Positions 16,272 through 25,294 of a DNA stretch of 64,000 nucleotides are shown in pieces. A program made the position numbers and the translations under genes. The stretch covers positions 106,461-170,460 of the forward strand of contig PHEY01000007.1 of NCBI GenBank assembly GCA_002841335.1, in the 5' to 3' direction. The stretch is from Actinobacteria bacterium HGW-Actinobacteria-2. Its GTDB lineage: Bacteria > Actinomycetota > Actinomycetes > Propionibacteriales > Propionibacteriaceae. Every line of letters starts with the position of its first letter. The first letter of the stretch is position 1. The notes below the pieces were generated by a model. The model did no database searches. It saw nothing but the letters and a program-made list of their open reading frames with translations, and was not told the DNA's origin.

Positions 16272-17735
16272 TTGGCCAGTCTGTTCACCCGACGTCAGCT
16301 GATTGCGGGCGGGCTCGGCCTTGCCGGTGCCAGCTTGCTCACGGGTTGCACGTCCACCGCCCCCGGGGCGATGCCAACGGCGAGCGTCAAAGTGCCCACG
16401 GCCCCGAACCTTGGTGCCCCAGCGGTGGAAGCCACCCTCCGCCCTCGCGTGGCAACAGTCGACTTGGGGGGAGTGAACGCCACGACCTGGGTCTATGGCG
16501 ACGGTCTACCCGGGGCCGAGATTCGAGCCAAAGCCGGCGACGTGATCCGGGTGCTGGTCGAGAACGCGCTTCCGACGGAGACCAGCGTCCACTGGCATGG
16601 GATCAGGCTCCACAATGCGGCCGACGGCGTCCCCGGGATCACCCAGGATGCGATCGCGCCAGGCGCGAGTTACGCCTACGAGTTCGCCGCACCCGACCCG
16701 GGCACCTACTTCTTTCATCCCCACAGCGGCGTCCAGATCGATCGGGGCTTGTACGCGCCATTGATCATCGACGACCCTGCCGAACCCGGCGGCTACGACC
16801 ACGAGTGGATCCTGGTGCTCGACGACTGGACCGATGGTGTGGGGACGAGTCCTGACGACATTCTTGCGGGCTACAAAGCGCAACACGGCACGGTCAGTAG
16901 CGGCATGAACCACGACATGGGCGGAATGTCCGGGATGGGGAGCTCCCCCCTGGGAGACGTTGGTGACATCGACTACCCGCATTACCTCATCAATGGTCGG
17001 GTTCCGACGGAGCCGTTGACTCTCAGTGCGAAGCCTGGTCAGCGCGCCCGGATCCGGGTGATCAACGCAGCCTCCGACACGGTGTTCCGGGTGGCACTCG
17101 GTGGGCACCAGGTCACGGTGACGCACACCGACGGCTACGCGGTGCAGGCCCAGGAGACTCGCGCGCTCTATGTCGCCCAGGGCGAGCGGGTCGACCTGAT
17201 GGTCACTCTGGGGGATGGTGTGTTCCCGTTCGTTGCGGCCGCGGAAGGCAAGCAGGGGCAGGGACTCATTCTCATTCGCACGGGCTCTGGGACGAAGCCG
17301 GCCGCGACCGTCCACCCCGCCGAACTCGACGGTGACCCGCTTCTGCTCAGTGCGCTCACTGCGGCTGACTCGGCGCGACTCGCCGACAAGGAGCCCGACC
17401 AGGTCGAGCAGGTGACCTTGAACGGTCAGATGAAGCCCTACGCCTGGGGAATGAACGGCACCACGTTCGGCAATGACACTCCGATCCGCACCAGCTTGGG
17501 TAGGCGGCTGCGAGTGCAGATGTCGAACCTGACGATGATGGTGCACCCGATGCACATCCATGGCCACACCTGGTCGCTGCCAGGCAACGGGGGACTGCGC
17601 AAGGACACGGTGCTGGTCCTGCCGATGCAGACCGTGACCGCCGACCTTCAGGCGGACAATCCGGGCATCTGGGCCTACCACTGCCACAACATCTACCACG
17701 CCGAGATCGGCATGATGACCACCCTCCAATACTGA
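16272..17735 (+). CDS. Tat-exported multicopper oxidase, probable lipoprotein
   Basis: 487 residues from a TTG start chosen because AAGGAG (16261-16266) is correctly spaced and because this start puts TRRQLIAGG and the lipobox LLTGC at the N-terminus. Copper ligands are visible in all four expected motifs: HWHG (107-110), HPHSG, HPMHIHGH and HCHNIYHAEIGM. An Met-rich insert (MNHDMGGMSGMG) resembles the methionine segments of copper-tolerance oxidases such as CueO and CopA. Likely role: periplasm-side oxidation of Cu(I). Substrate specificity cannot be read from the sequence. Confidence 0.92.
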   Translation: MASLFTRRQLIAGGLGLAGASLLTGCTSTAPGAMPTASVKVPTAPNLGAPAVEATLRPRVATVDLGGVNATTWVYGDGLPGAEIRAKAGDVIRVLVENALPTETSVHWHGIRLHNAADGVPGITQDAIAPGASYAYEFAAPDPGTYFFHPHSGVQIDRGLYAPLIIDDPAEPGGYDHEWILVLDDWTDGVGTSPDDILAGYKAQHGTVSSGMNHDMGGMSGMGSSPLGDVGDIDYPHYLINGRVPTEPLTLSAKPGQRARIRVINAASDTVFRVALGGHQVTVTHTDGYAVQAQETRALYVAQGERVDLMVTLGDGVFPFVAAAEGKQGQGLILIRTGSGTKPAATVHPAELDGDPLLLSALTAADSARLADKEPDQVEQVTLNGQMKPYAWGMNGTTFGNDTPIRTSLGRRLRVQMSNLTMMVHPMHIHGHTWSLPGNGGLRKDTVLVLPMQTVTADLQADNPGIWAYHCHNIYHAEIGMMTTLQY

Positions 17736-17937
17736 CCGCAGACGGTTGCGGGCCCACTCGCTGAGTCCAGGCGATGGTGCACGGACGCGAGTTGCTGGAG
17801 GTCGAGAGGCTGCCATCGGGAGGGCAGTGTTGAGGTTCGGTGAAGTTCCTTTCAAGGTCTGATGTAGAGAACGGGTTTGGCCCGTTGACGCGTCGTTCGG
17901 TCGGACATAGTCGGAAGTCCTACGTCCGAGGAGAACC
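17736..17937 (+). promoter_or_regulatory. Intergenic region upstream of the Met/His-rich protein gene
   Basis: The 202-base gap holds a GTGAAGTTC...TTTCAAGG imperfect inverted repeat near 17839-17856, loosely like the two copper-module sites, and an AACGGG/CCCGTT hairpin near 17868-17884. GAGGAG precedes the ATG at 17938. No gene was seen. Confidence 0.35.
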
Positions 17938-18426
17938 ATGCTGAAGCGTCTCGCCATCCTTGCTGCCACCGGTGCGGTGGTCGCGATACCCCTGCTGGGA
18001 GCCCAAGAAGCGCTCGCGGCGAACCCGGTCCATCCCGCACAGGACCCGCACGTGTCGGCCGTCCCCGGTGAGGACACAAGTCAGGACCCGATGGCCGGGA
18101 TGGATCACGGGGCGTCGTCGCCAGTGGGTGCGAGTCAGGACCCGATGGCCGGCATGAGTGATGAAGAGATGGCCGGGATGAACCACGAGGAGCCAACAAG
18201 CTCCTCACACGACAGTACGGCGCACGACAGTACGGCGCACGACAGTACGGCGCACGACAGTACGGCGCACGGGGGTGCGGAAGCCGCGCCCGCGACTCGC
18301 CCCCTCGCTGCAGTCGTTGGCGGGTTCATAGCGGTCAACGGTGCAGTGCTGGTCGCGGCGGGTGTCGGGAGACGTCACGTACGACGCGCAGCCATCAACC
18401 CCCAGACCTCTCGGCCGGCCAAGTAG
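17938..18426 (+). CDS. Exported Met/His-rich protein with DPMAGM and DSTAH repeats
   Basis: 162 residues. A signal peptide (LAILAATGAVVAIPL...ALA) is followed by a low-complexity exported part with DPMAGM (twice), EEMAGMNHEE and four tandem DSTAH units, then one membrane segment and a basic tail (GRRHVRRAA). Evenly spaced Met and His residues suggest copper binding on the outer face of the membrane. No family was recognised. Position between the oxidase and polyferredoxin genes supports a copper role, which is inferred. Confidence 0.75.
   Translation: MLKRLAILAATGAVVAIPLLGAQEALAANPVHPAQDPHVSAVPGEDTSQDPMAGMDHGASSPVGASQDPMAGMSDEEMAGMNHEEPTSSSHDSTAHDSTAHDSTAHDSTAHGGAEAAPATRPLAAVVGGFIAVNGAVLVAAGVGRRHVRRAAINPQTSRPAK
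18211..18270 (+). repeat. Four tandem copies of a 15-bp unit
   Basis: GACAGTACGGCGCAC occurs four times without change (18211-18225, 18226-18240, 18241-18255, 18256-18270) and encodes DSTAH in each copy. Identity at third codon positions points to recent slippage, so copy number probably varies between strains. Confidence 0.95.
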
Positions 18427-18446
18427 CCCCAACACCCAGGATCGAC

Positions 18447-19874
18447 ATGCCTACTCCCATTCCCACCAGGCGCGACGCCACCGTTGAACCAGTCTCCGAC
18501 AACGAGGCGGACCTCTCCTCCCAGCCCGGGGGCCGCGACCTGATGAAGGTCCCGCTCGTCGCCAAGATCATGCGCAGCCGGTGGTACCCCGGGATTCTCC
18601 AGGTCCCGGTGGCTGCCATCTTCGGACTCGTCGCCTACCAGTTGCTGGCCGGACCCGCCACTGCCCAACGCAACGCAGGGACCGCGTTGATGTGGGTGCT
18701 GTGGTGGCCGGTTCTTCCGATCACCTTCGTTGTCGTCGGACGACTGTGGTGCGCGGTCTGCCCGTTCGGCGCCATCTCCGATGTCGTCCAGAAGTGGGTG
18801 GGCGTCAATCGGCCGGTGCCGAGGTTCCTGAAGCGATACGGCCTGTGGATCATCGACGCTCAGTTCCTCGCCATCACCTGGAGCGATCATGTGTGGGGGA
18901 TCGTCGAGTCACCATGGGGATCGGGCGTACTGCTGCTACTGCTCACGACCGGTGTGATCATCTCCGGTGCGTTCTTCCAGAAGCGTACCTTCTGCCGCTA
19001 CCTCTGCTTCCTCGGCGGGTTGTGCAGCAACTACTCCCGAAGCAGCGTTGTCGGGCTCCGCGCCGACACCAGCATCTGCGCCACCTGCACAGCGAAGGCT
19101 GCCTGCTTCAACGGCACCCCCACTCAGGCGGGCTGCCCGATGTTCAACTTCCCCCGGACAATGGACACCAGTGCCAACTGCACCCTGTGCTCGAACTGCA
19201 TCAAGGCGTGCCCGAATGATGCGATCCAACTCACGACGCGCAAGCCGATGAGTGAGTTGTGGTTCCTCGGGAAGCCGAAAGTCGAGGAGTCCTTTCTCGC
19301 GATGGCGATCATGGGGATCGTCCTCATCCAGAACATCACCATGCTGACCGTGTGGCAGGACCTGCTGTCCTGGATCGAGCGGACCATCGGGATCACGAGC
19401 TACCCGGTGATCTTCACGGTGGCCTTCGTAGTCGCGGTCAGCATCCCGGTGGCCCTGTTGGCGCTGGCCGCTCGGATCGCCGCAGCCAGCAATCTGGAGA
19501 CCACGCTGATGAACTTCGCCCGCTTCGGCTACGCCTTGATCCCGCTGGACATCGCCGCGCACGTGGCACACAACCTCTTCCACCTCCTGGCGGAGGGATC
19601 GCTGGTGTTCTCCACCGTGGCGTCACTGTTCGGCGCGGCCCCGGTGAGCGCGGCCACCGCGTTGGCCAGCCCGTCGACGATTCTGTCCCTCCAGCTCCTG
19701 GTGTTGGCCTTGGGCGTTGCCGGTTCGGCCTACACCATTCGGCGGATCAGCCACCGCCGGTACGGAAGCGCGGCTCGGCGCCGGTCGACCACAGTCCCGT
19801 TCATGGTGTTGCTCGGGGTCTTGTCGGTCCTCAACGTCTATCTGTTCTTGCTTCCGATGGCCCACCGCATGTAG
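18447..19874 (+). CDS. Membrane polyferredoxin (NapH/NosR/CcoG-like)
   Basis: 475 residues with about eight membrane segments. The Cys motifs run CAVCPFGA in a loop after the first segments, FCRYLCFLGGLCS, CATCTAKAACFNG...GCP, and a classical CTLCSNCIKACP ferredoxin motif. This is the layout of membrane Fe-S proteins that move electrons across or along the membrane (NapH, NosR C-terminus, CcoG/RdxA). In a copper module it could reduce Cu(II) like CcoG or re-reduce a partner, but it has extra C-terminal membrane segments not seen in CcoG. Function is inferred from class only. Confidence 0.8.
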   Translation: MPTPIPTRRDATVEPVSDNEADLSSQPGGRDLMKVPLVAKIMRSRWYPGILQVPVAAIFGLVAYQLLAGPATAQRNAGTALMWVLWWPVLPITFVVVGRLWCAVCPFGAISDVVQKWVGVNRPVPRFLKRYGLWIIDAQFLAITWSDHVWGIVESPWGSGVLLLLLTTGVIISGAFFQKRTFCRYLCFLGGLCSNYSRSSVVGLRADTSICATCTAKAACFNGTPTQAGCPMFNFPRTMDTSANCTLCSNCIKACPNDAIQLTTRKPMSELWFLGKPKVEESFLAMAIMGIVLIQNITMLTVWQDLLSWIERTIGITSYPVIFTVAFVVAVSIPVALLALAARIAAASNLETTLMNFARFGYALIPLDIAAHVAHNLFHLLAEGSLVFSTVASLFGAAPVSAATALASPSTILSLQLLVLALGVAGSAYTIRRISHRRYGSAARRRSTTVPFMVLLGVLSVLNVYLFLLPMAHRM

Positions 19875-19938
19875 GTGTGAGCACGGGGTGTGAACCTGAT
19901 GGCACGGTGGGATCTGACCCGGCAGAGAACTCTGCCCA

Positions 19939-20026
19939 TGGTGTCCGAGAGAGGACTTGAACCTCCACGCCCTTAACGGGCACTAGCACCTCAAGCTAGC
20001 GCGTCTACCTATTCCGCCACCCGGAC
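19939..20026 (-). tRNA. tRNA-Leu (anticodon GAG)
   Basis: The minus strand folds as a class II tRNA: the acceptor stem GUCCGGG, a D arm, the anticodon arm CUAGC-UUGAGGU-GCUAG with anticodon GAG, a long variable arm (GCCCGUUAAGGGC), the T arm with GGUUCAAGUCC, and an encoded CCA at 19941-19939. The 88-base length is usual for tRNA-Leu. Confidence 0.95.
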
Positions 20027-20134
20027 TGGTGAGCAATCCGGAGCAGTCCGGACAGCCAGGAAACTATAGCAACGACGAGGGGGCATGGCGATTTGGGCCC
20101 GGGCGCGTCCTCGGCCGGGTGGCAGGATGAGGGC

Positions 20135-21448
20135 ATGGACGGTTCACCGAGCGCTAGCGACGAAGTCACCGGGCTGTGTCAGGAGCTGATTCGCTTCGAC
20201 ACCTCCAACTTCGGCCCCGAAGGCTCGAAAGGGGAGCGGGAGGCAGCCGAGTACTACGCCGCCAAGCTCGACGAGGTGGGCATCGAGTCCCAACTGTTCG
20301 AGTCCGAGGCGCGACGCACCTCCCTGGTCGCCCACTGGGAGCCGGACGGCTGCGACCGCTCACTGGCGCCGCTGCTGATTCACGGCCACACCGACGTGGT
20401 GCCGGCGATGGCCGACGATTGGACGGTCGACCCGTTCGCCGGTGAGGTCGTCGACGACTACGTGTGGGGCCGGGGCGCGGTCGACATGAAGGACTTCGAC
20501 GCGATTGTGTTGGCGGTGGTGCGTCAGCGGCAACGAGAGGGACGCGCACCGCGGCGTCCGATTCGGTTGGTGATCACCGCCGACGAAGAAGCCGGTGGCG
20601 GCAAGGGTTCGGGCTGGCTGGCCGAGCATCACCCCGAACTCATTGGTGATTGCCACTACGCCATCGGCGAGGTGGGTGGCTTCTCACTCACCGTGAACGA
20701 TCGGCGGTTGTATCTGATCCAGACCGCTGAGAAGGGTTTGGCCTGGCTGAAGCTGATCGCTGACGGCACCGCCGGCCACGGCTCGATGCGCAATGACGAC
20801 AACGCGATCACCGAACTCGCCGCTGCGGTCAGTCGGGTCGGTAGCTATCGCTGGCCGACGCGGCTGCGTCCCTCGGTGCAGCAGTTCTTGGCCGCCATTG
20901 AGGATGCTCTCGGCGTCCAGATCGGCACCGACGACGTCGAGCAGACCCTGACCCGGCTCGGCTCGATCGCCCGGATGGTGGGGGCGACCATGTCGAACAC
21001 CGCCAACCCGACCATGCTGGGCGGTGGCTACAAGGTCAACGTGATTCCCGGCCAGGCCACCGCCGGGATCGACGGACGCTTCCTGCCCGGCCACGAGCAG
21101 GAGTTCTACGACACCATCGCCCAACTGATCGGTGACAAGGTGCGCTATGAGGTCGTCACCGGTGATGTCGCGGTGGAAACCACCTTCGACGGAGACCTGG
21201 TGAACGCGATGACCGCGAGCTTGGCTGCGGTCGATCCTGACGCGATCGCGGTGCCGTTCATGATGAGCGCCGGCACCGACGCCAAGGCCTGGTCCAAGCT
21301 GGGGGTGCGCAGCTTCGGGTTCGCCCCACTGCGCCTGCCGCCCGAACTCGACTTCGTCGCTCTCTTCCACGGTGTGGACGAGCGGGTGCCGATCGAGTCG
21401 CTGCAGTTCGGCTGCCAGGTGCTCGACGACTTCCTGGACCGGGCGTAG
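20135..21448 (+). CDS. M20-family metallopeptidase
   Basis: 437 residues. The M20 di-zinc motifs are present: HGHTDVVP, WGRGAVDMKD, TADEEAGG, and a late His in ALFHGVDERVP. The dimerisation-domain GTAGHGS motif is also clear. Such enzymes hydrolyse dipeptides or N-acyl amino acids (DapE/ArgE/CPG2 group); the substrate cannot be told. Note that argJ in the arg cluster already supplies a deacetylation route, so an ArgE role is not needed. ATG 20135 is taken because the family N-terminus begins there; an upstream in-frame start would only extend it by 14 residues. Confidence 0.88.
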   Translation: MDGSPSASDEVTGLCQELIRFDTSNFGPEGSKGEREAAEYYAAKLDEVGIESQLFESEARRTSLVAHWEPDGCDRSLAPLLIHGHTDVVPAMADDWTVDPFAGEVVDDYVWGRGAVDMKDFDAIVLAVVRQRQREGRAPRRPIRLVITADEEAGGGKGSGWLAEHHPELIGDCHYAIGEVGGFSLTVNDRRLYLIQTAEKGLAWLKLIADGTAGHGSMRNDDNAITELAAAVSRVGSYRWPTRLRPSVQQFLAAIEDALGVQIGTDDVEQTLTRLGSIARMVGATMSNTANPTMLGGGYKVNVIPGQATAGIDGRFLPGHEQEFYDTIAQLIGDKVRYEVVTGDVAVETTFDGDLVNAMTASLAAVDPDAIAVPFMMSAGTDAKAWSKLGVRSFGFAPLRLPPELDFVALFHGVDERVPIESLQFGCQVLDDFLDRA

Positions 21449-21456
21449 GGCCAACG

Positions 21457-22179
21457 ATGAGTGAGCAGGAGCGCGCCACCTCCTTCGGGGCGGCGGTCGA
21501 CGCCTACCAGCAAGGACGTCCGGAGTACGACCGCGAACACGTCGCGTGGCTGCTGGACGGCGTGCAGGGCCGGGTGCTCGATCTCGGCGCGGGCTCGGGA
21601 AAGCTCACGCGCGCGATCGCCGGCCTCGGCTTCGAGGTGGTTGCGGTCGATCCCGATGAACAGATGCTCGCGGCGATCACCGACATCCCCACCCTGGTCG
21701 GGACCGCAGAGCAGCTGCCCTTGCCGGCCGCCAGCGTGGCGGCGGTGACGGTGGGCCAGGCCTGGCACTGGTTCGAGCCGGCGACCGCTGGAGTCGAGAT
21801 CGCCCGCGTCCTGCAGCCGGGCGGACGGCTCGGGCTGATCTGGAACACCCGCGACTTGAGCCATCCGTTCGTCGCCACGCTAGCGCCGACGATGGGTGAC
21901 TCGCCCGCCGAGGTGATGATGGACGACGAGGACGTCTACGATCTGCCGGGCTTCACCGCGTTCGAGCGCAGTCGGATCGACCGGGTGCGATGGATGACCG
22001 CTGCGGAGTTGGAGGCCATGGTGGTCTCCCGCAGCATCTACCTCACCGCGACGCCCGAGACGCAGGCCCGCATCGTCGCCGACGTCCGTGACCTGGTGGC
22101 CACCCACCCGCACACCAAGGGTCGTGAGCGTTTCGAATACCCGCTGCACAGCACCGCGTATCGCGCCAACGTGTTGTGA
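21457..22179 (+). CDS. Class I SAM-dependent methyltransferase
   Basis: 240 residues. Motif I is VLDLGAGSGKLT, followed by VVAVDPDEQML and a hydrophobic strand with AWHWF, as in the small-molecule methyltransferases of the UbiE/BioC group. Substrate unknown. It begins eight bases after the peptidase gene, so the two are probably co-transcribed. Confidence 0.85.
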   Translation: MSEQERATSFGAAVDAYQQGRPEYDREHVAWLLDGVQGRVLDLGAGSGKLTRAIAGLGFEVVAVDPDEQMLAAITDIPTLVGTAEQLPLPAASVAAVTVGQAWHWFEPATAGVEIARVLQPGGRLGLIWNTRDLSHPFVATLAPTMGDSPAEVMMDDEDVYDLPGFTAFERSRIDRVRWMTAAELEAMVVSRSIYLTATPETQARIVADVRDLVATHPHTKGRERFEYPLHSTAYRANVL

Positions 22180-22206
22180 GTTTGCTGTGGCGAGCAGGAT
22201 GGCCAC

Positions 22207-23553
22207 ATGGGAGGAGCACCGACATCGCGAGTGATCATGCACTCGATGTGGATCTCTGTGCTGGTCACGTTGCCGACGGTGTTCGTGGAGATGTACGCGT
22301 TCAACGCCCTGGATCACGACCCCGACTTCGGGCGCGGCCTCGATTCCGCTGTCGTGGCGATGCTGTTGTTCGTCCCCTTCTGGGTTCCGCCGGTGGTCTT
22401 GGACGCGGTCTTGATCGGGCTGGCAGCGGCTGGGTCCGATCGGGTGTTTCGCGGCAGGGTCGCCGCGTTTCGGGTGTGGTCGGCGACGGTGGCCGGTGCA
22501 CTGGCAGGCGGCGTGACCGCGGCGGGATGGGTGTTGGGGTTGTCGCCCTATTCCCTGTACGGGCTGCTGGAACCCGGTTCGGGCCTGGTCGTTTTGGTCG
22601 TTACGGGCGCGGTTACCGGTGCTATCGGCGGCGGCGGGGGCCTGTCTCTGGCGGCTCGATTCGGACGCATCGAAGCCGCAACTCCGTGGGTGGTCGCCGC
22701 AGTGGCTGCGGGTGCCGTGGCTGCAGTCATCGCGATGTACCTTTCGCTGTATGCCCACCCGTGGTACCCGGAGGGGGAGTGTGCATCTCGTCTGGGGGGC
22801 GGAGTGGATGCGGCGTCGTTCGTCGACGTGGGGTTCCCGCCGCAGGTCTGGTGCGTGAGTCTCGACACCGTCCAGAAGTGGGGTGGTTCCGAGCTTGATG
22901 GCATCTTCTGGTTGGCGGCTGCTGTGAGTGTGGCGTGTGTCATCATCGCCGTCGATGGTGGTTGGGGCGCGTCGCGCCGCCCGACTGTTGGGGTGCTGGT
23001 CACTGCGGCGGCTACCGTCATCGCCGGCCTCGGCCTGGCGATCTGGACGGTGAATGCGTCGCCATCCGCTGCCCAAATCGAGCAGGCGCGCACCGACATT
23101 CACACTCGTATCCGACCAATGCCTTCGGTACCGCCGCCTGCGATCTCGGTCGACCAGGCTCGAGCAGATCAGCAGCGGCTCGTCCAGCTCGCTCGCGCCT
23201 CCGTCGGGAAGGAGGTGCTCTGGCCGAAGGGACCCCACACCTCCGCCGAAGCCTGCACCCTGGCGTCGGGAGGTGCAGGGGTGATGATCTCCTCAACGGC
23301 TCAGTTCACCACCCGGCTCCTGGCGGACGTCCATGGTGCCGACGAGATGTATGCCCTTGAACACGCCAACGAGAAGGTGGCCGCCCAGATCGCTGACGCG
23401 TGGAGTGCCAGCGGGATGGCTGGCGATGCCGAGATGATCCATCGCGAATGGTGGTTCGGCGGCAAACCGAGCACTTCGATCGAGACCGCCCACCTCGGCT
23501 TCACCAACGGCATCGGTGAGCTCCGCATCAGTAGCTACTGCGCCCGTCGGTGA
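22207..23553 (+). CDS. Unknown multi-pass membrane protein with soluble C-terminal part
   Basis: 448 residues. Seven or so hydrophobic segments occur in the first 300 residues, including a Gly-rich run (GAIGGGGGLSLAA) and two Cys in the loop after segment five (EGECASRL, QVWCVSL). The last 150 residues are soluble and probably external, with Pro-rich PMPSVPPPAIS followed by a mixed alpha/beta region that contains further Cys (EACTLA, SSYCARR). No family was recognised. The convergent neighbour is also an unannotated membrane protein. Confidence 0.7.
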   Translation: MGGAPTSRVIMHSMWISVLVTLPTVFVEMYAFNALDHDPDFGRGLDSAVVAMLLFVPFWVPPVVLDAVLIGLAAAGSDRVFRGRVAAFRVWSATVAGALAGGVTAAGWVLGLSPYSLYGLLEPGSGLVVLVVTGAVTGAIGGGGGLSLAARFGRIEAATPWVVAAVAAGAVAAVIAMYLSLYAHPWYPEGECASRLGGGVDAASFVDVGFPPQVWCVSLDTVQKWGGSELDGIFWLAAAVSVACVIIAVDGGWGASRRPTVGVLVTAAATVIAGLGLAIWTVNASPSAAQIEQARTDIHTRIRPMPSVPPPAISVDQARADQQRLVQLARASVGKEVLWPKGPHTSAEACTLASGGAGVMISSTAQFTTRLLADVHGADEMYALEHANEKVAAQIADAWSASGMAGDAEMIHREWWFGGKPSTSIETAHLGFTNGIGELRISSYCARR

Positions 23554-23577
23554 CGCGCAGGCTACCCGCGCACGTGG

Positions 23578-25137
23578 CTAGAGGTAGTTGGGCGCGTACC
23601 AGTTGGTGAGTCTCACCTCACCGTCGACGAGTTCGAGAACGACCATCAAACCGTCGGTGCTCGTGATGGTGTCATAGCCGCCAGGTTGGCCGTAGATGAT
23701 GCTCCACGGTTTGCCCCACTGCACCGTTTGCCCCGGTCGCGCCGTCGACGTATCGACGATGGTGAGCGACGCAATCGCGACGTTGCCCTTGTCAGTGGAG
23801 AACGTCCTGGTCGCGCCGCGAAGTGGTTGCACCGCCCAGGCGTCGGTGCACCAGTAGGTCGGCTTCAGGTCCTCCTTGCGCCACTTCACGAGGTCGGCGG
23901 GCAGAGCCAAGCCCGGACCTCCGGTGGTGAGTTGGGTCGCGATCGTTGTGGTCGCCGCCTCGAAGAGTGCGGCGACCGATGGGTCGGGTGCCTGAGTTCC
24001 CGGATTATGCGGGGCTGAGTCCGGGGCGCCCACAATGGCCGCGTGCAGCCAGGGGGAGTAAGCGTGGTCCCGCACGAACACCCCGTAGTTCGCGATCGGC
24101 TTGTCAGCGCCCTTCCCGCATGTCCATCCGTAGGGGATCACCACCGTGCGCGGGTAGCCGGCCGAGCTGGGCCCGGGGTACGGCGTCCCCAGGCGGATCG
24201 GGCACGGCTCCGGCTTGGTCTTGTCCTTGGTCGCCCGCTTCCAGGCGGTGTTGAAGTAGTCCGAGTGGAGAATCAACTCCGTGTCCACGTTGTCCCACTC
24301 CTTTGTCGAGTAGTTCGGTGCGCTGCTGGCCGCATTCGCCGCATCGTTGCGTCGGTTGTAGTCGGCCGCCAACGCCGTGACGTCGATGCCGTCCAGCGCG
24401 TCGCGGGTGAGTTGATTGCGTGGCGGTAGATCGGTGGCAGGCGGGGCGGCCGGGGCGGTGCAGCCAGACGCGCACAGCGCCACCGACAGCAGCAATGCGG
24501 TGGTGCCGACGAACCCAACGGTGCTTTGCGAAGGGAGTTCGGCGACGGGCTCTCGGCGCCGACGCCATTGCCACCAGCCACCGAGCAGGAGCAGGGCCAC
24601 CCCGAGCCCCGCCATCCCCAACGCTGCCGCGAACGCACCGACCCACCGGCTGCCCACCCAGATCCGCAGCGGAGCGCTCACCCCGCTGGGGGTGGTGACC
24701 ACTGCCACCACCGGCTGTCCGCGGAAGCTGCCCTCCACCGATTGGACGCCCGGGCCGCTGGCCGACGACCGCCAGCAGTCCAGCGCCGTGGGGGCGGCGG
24801 GAAGCGCCACTTGGGCGGCTTCCCGAGGTGTGGCGCGCAGTTCGGTGGGACTGAACCAACCCAGCTGTGAGGTGGTGGTGTTGGCGAGATAGTCATCGGC
24901 GTCGATCGCATGAGCGATGCCCACGAACACCTCGCCGCCTTCGTTGGCCGCGGAGACGCGCATCGGGAAGCTCTGCGACAGCAGGCCATAGTTGGTGACG
25001 ACTGCGACCTCGCCGTCACCGTTGAGTACCTGGGCGGGGGAGTCCACCCAGTCGTCCGACCCGATCCAGGTCGCGGCCAGGAATCCCACGACCAGCATCC
25101 CGACCCCGACGAACCCAACCAGCACCGACTTCCACAT
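23578..25137 (-). CDS. Unknown membrane protein with internal lipobox-like sequence
   Basis: 519 residues. An N-terminal membrane segment (4-26), an external region to about 165, a second segment (166-190) followed by WRRRRE, then a third hydrophobic stretch (206-225) ending LCASGC at 221-226, which reads like a lipoprotein signal inside the chain. The remaining 290 residues are soluble, with a few Cys (EPCPI, GWTCGKG, YWCTDAW). No start codon sits before the internal signal-like stretch, so a separate lipoprotein gene is not supported. No family recognised. Confidence 0.7.
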   Translation of the reverse strand: MWKSVLVGFVGVGMLVVGFLAATWIGSDDWVDSPAQVLNGDGEVAVVTNYGLLSQSFPMRVSAANEGGEVFVGIAHAIDADDYLANTTTSQLGWFSPTELRATPREAAQVALPAAPTALDCWRSSASGPGVQSVEGSFRGQPVVAVVTTPSGVSAPLRIWVGSRWVGAFAAALGMAGLGVALLLLGGWWQWRRRREPVAELPSQSTVGFVGTTALLLSVALCASGCTAPAAPPATDLPPRNQLTRDALDGIDVTALAADYNRRNDAANAASSAPNYSTKEWDNVDTELILHSDYFNTAWKRATKDKTKPEPCPIRLGTPYPGPSSAGYPRTVVIPYGWTCGKGADKPIANYGVFVRDHAYSPWLHAAIVGAPDSAPHNPGTQAPDPSVAALFEAATTTIATQLTTGGPGLALPADLVKWRKEDLKPTYWCTDAWAVQPLRGATRTFSTDKGNVAIASLTIVDTSTARPGQTVQWGKPWSIIYGQPGGYDTITSTDGLMVVLELVDGEVRLTNWYAPNYL

Positions 25138-25294
25138 TCGCCCTCCCCGCGTCGCTTTCGAGCCACGCTAGGGCGCCGCAGGAGGGGTCAGGACGGGTTA
25201 TCCACAGCCAATTCGAGACTTGTGAGTGCGCCCGGAGGTGCGCCACGTCGACCAGACCCATCGGTTCGTGCAGGTCGGGGCTCTCCTAGGTGGT

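Noticed and set aside
18211..18270. Possible CRISPR-like repeat array
   Set aside because: The 15-bp units are contiguous without spacers and encode an in-frame protein repeat.
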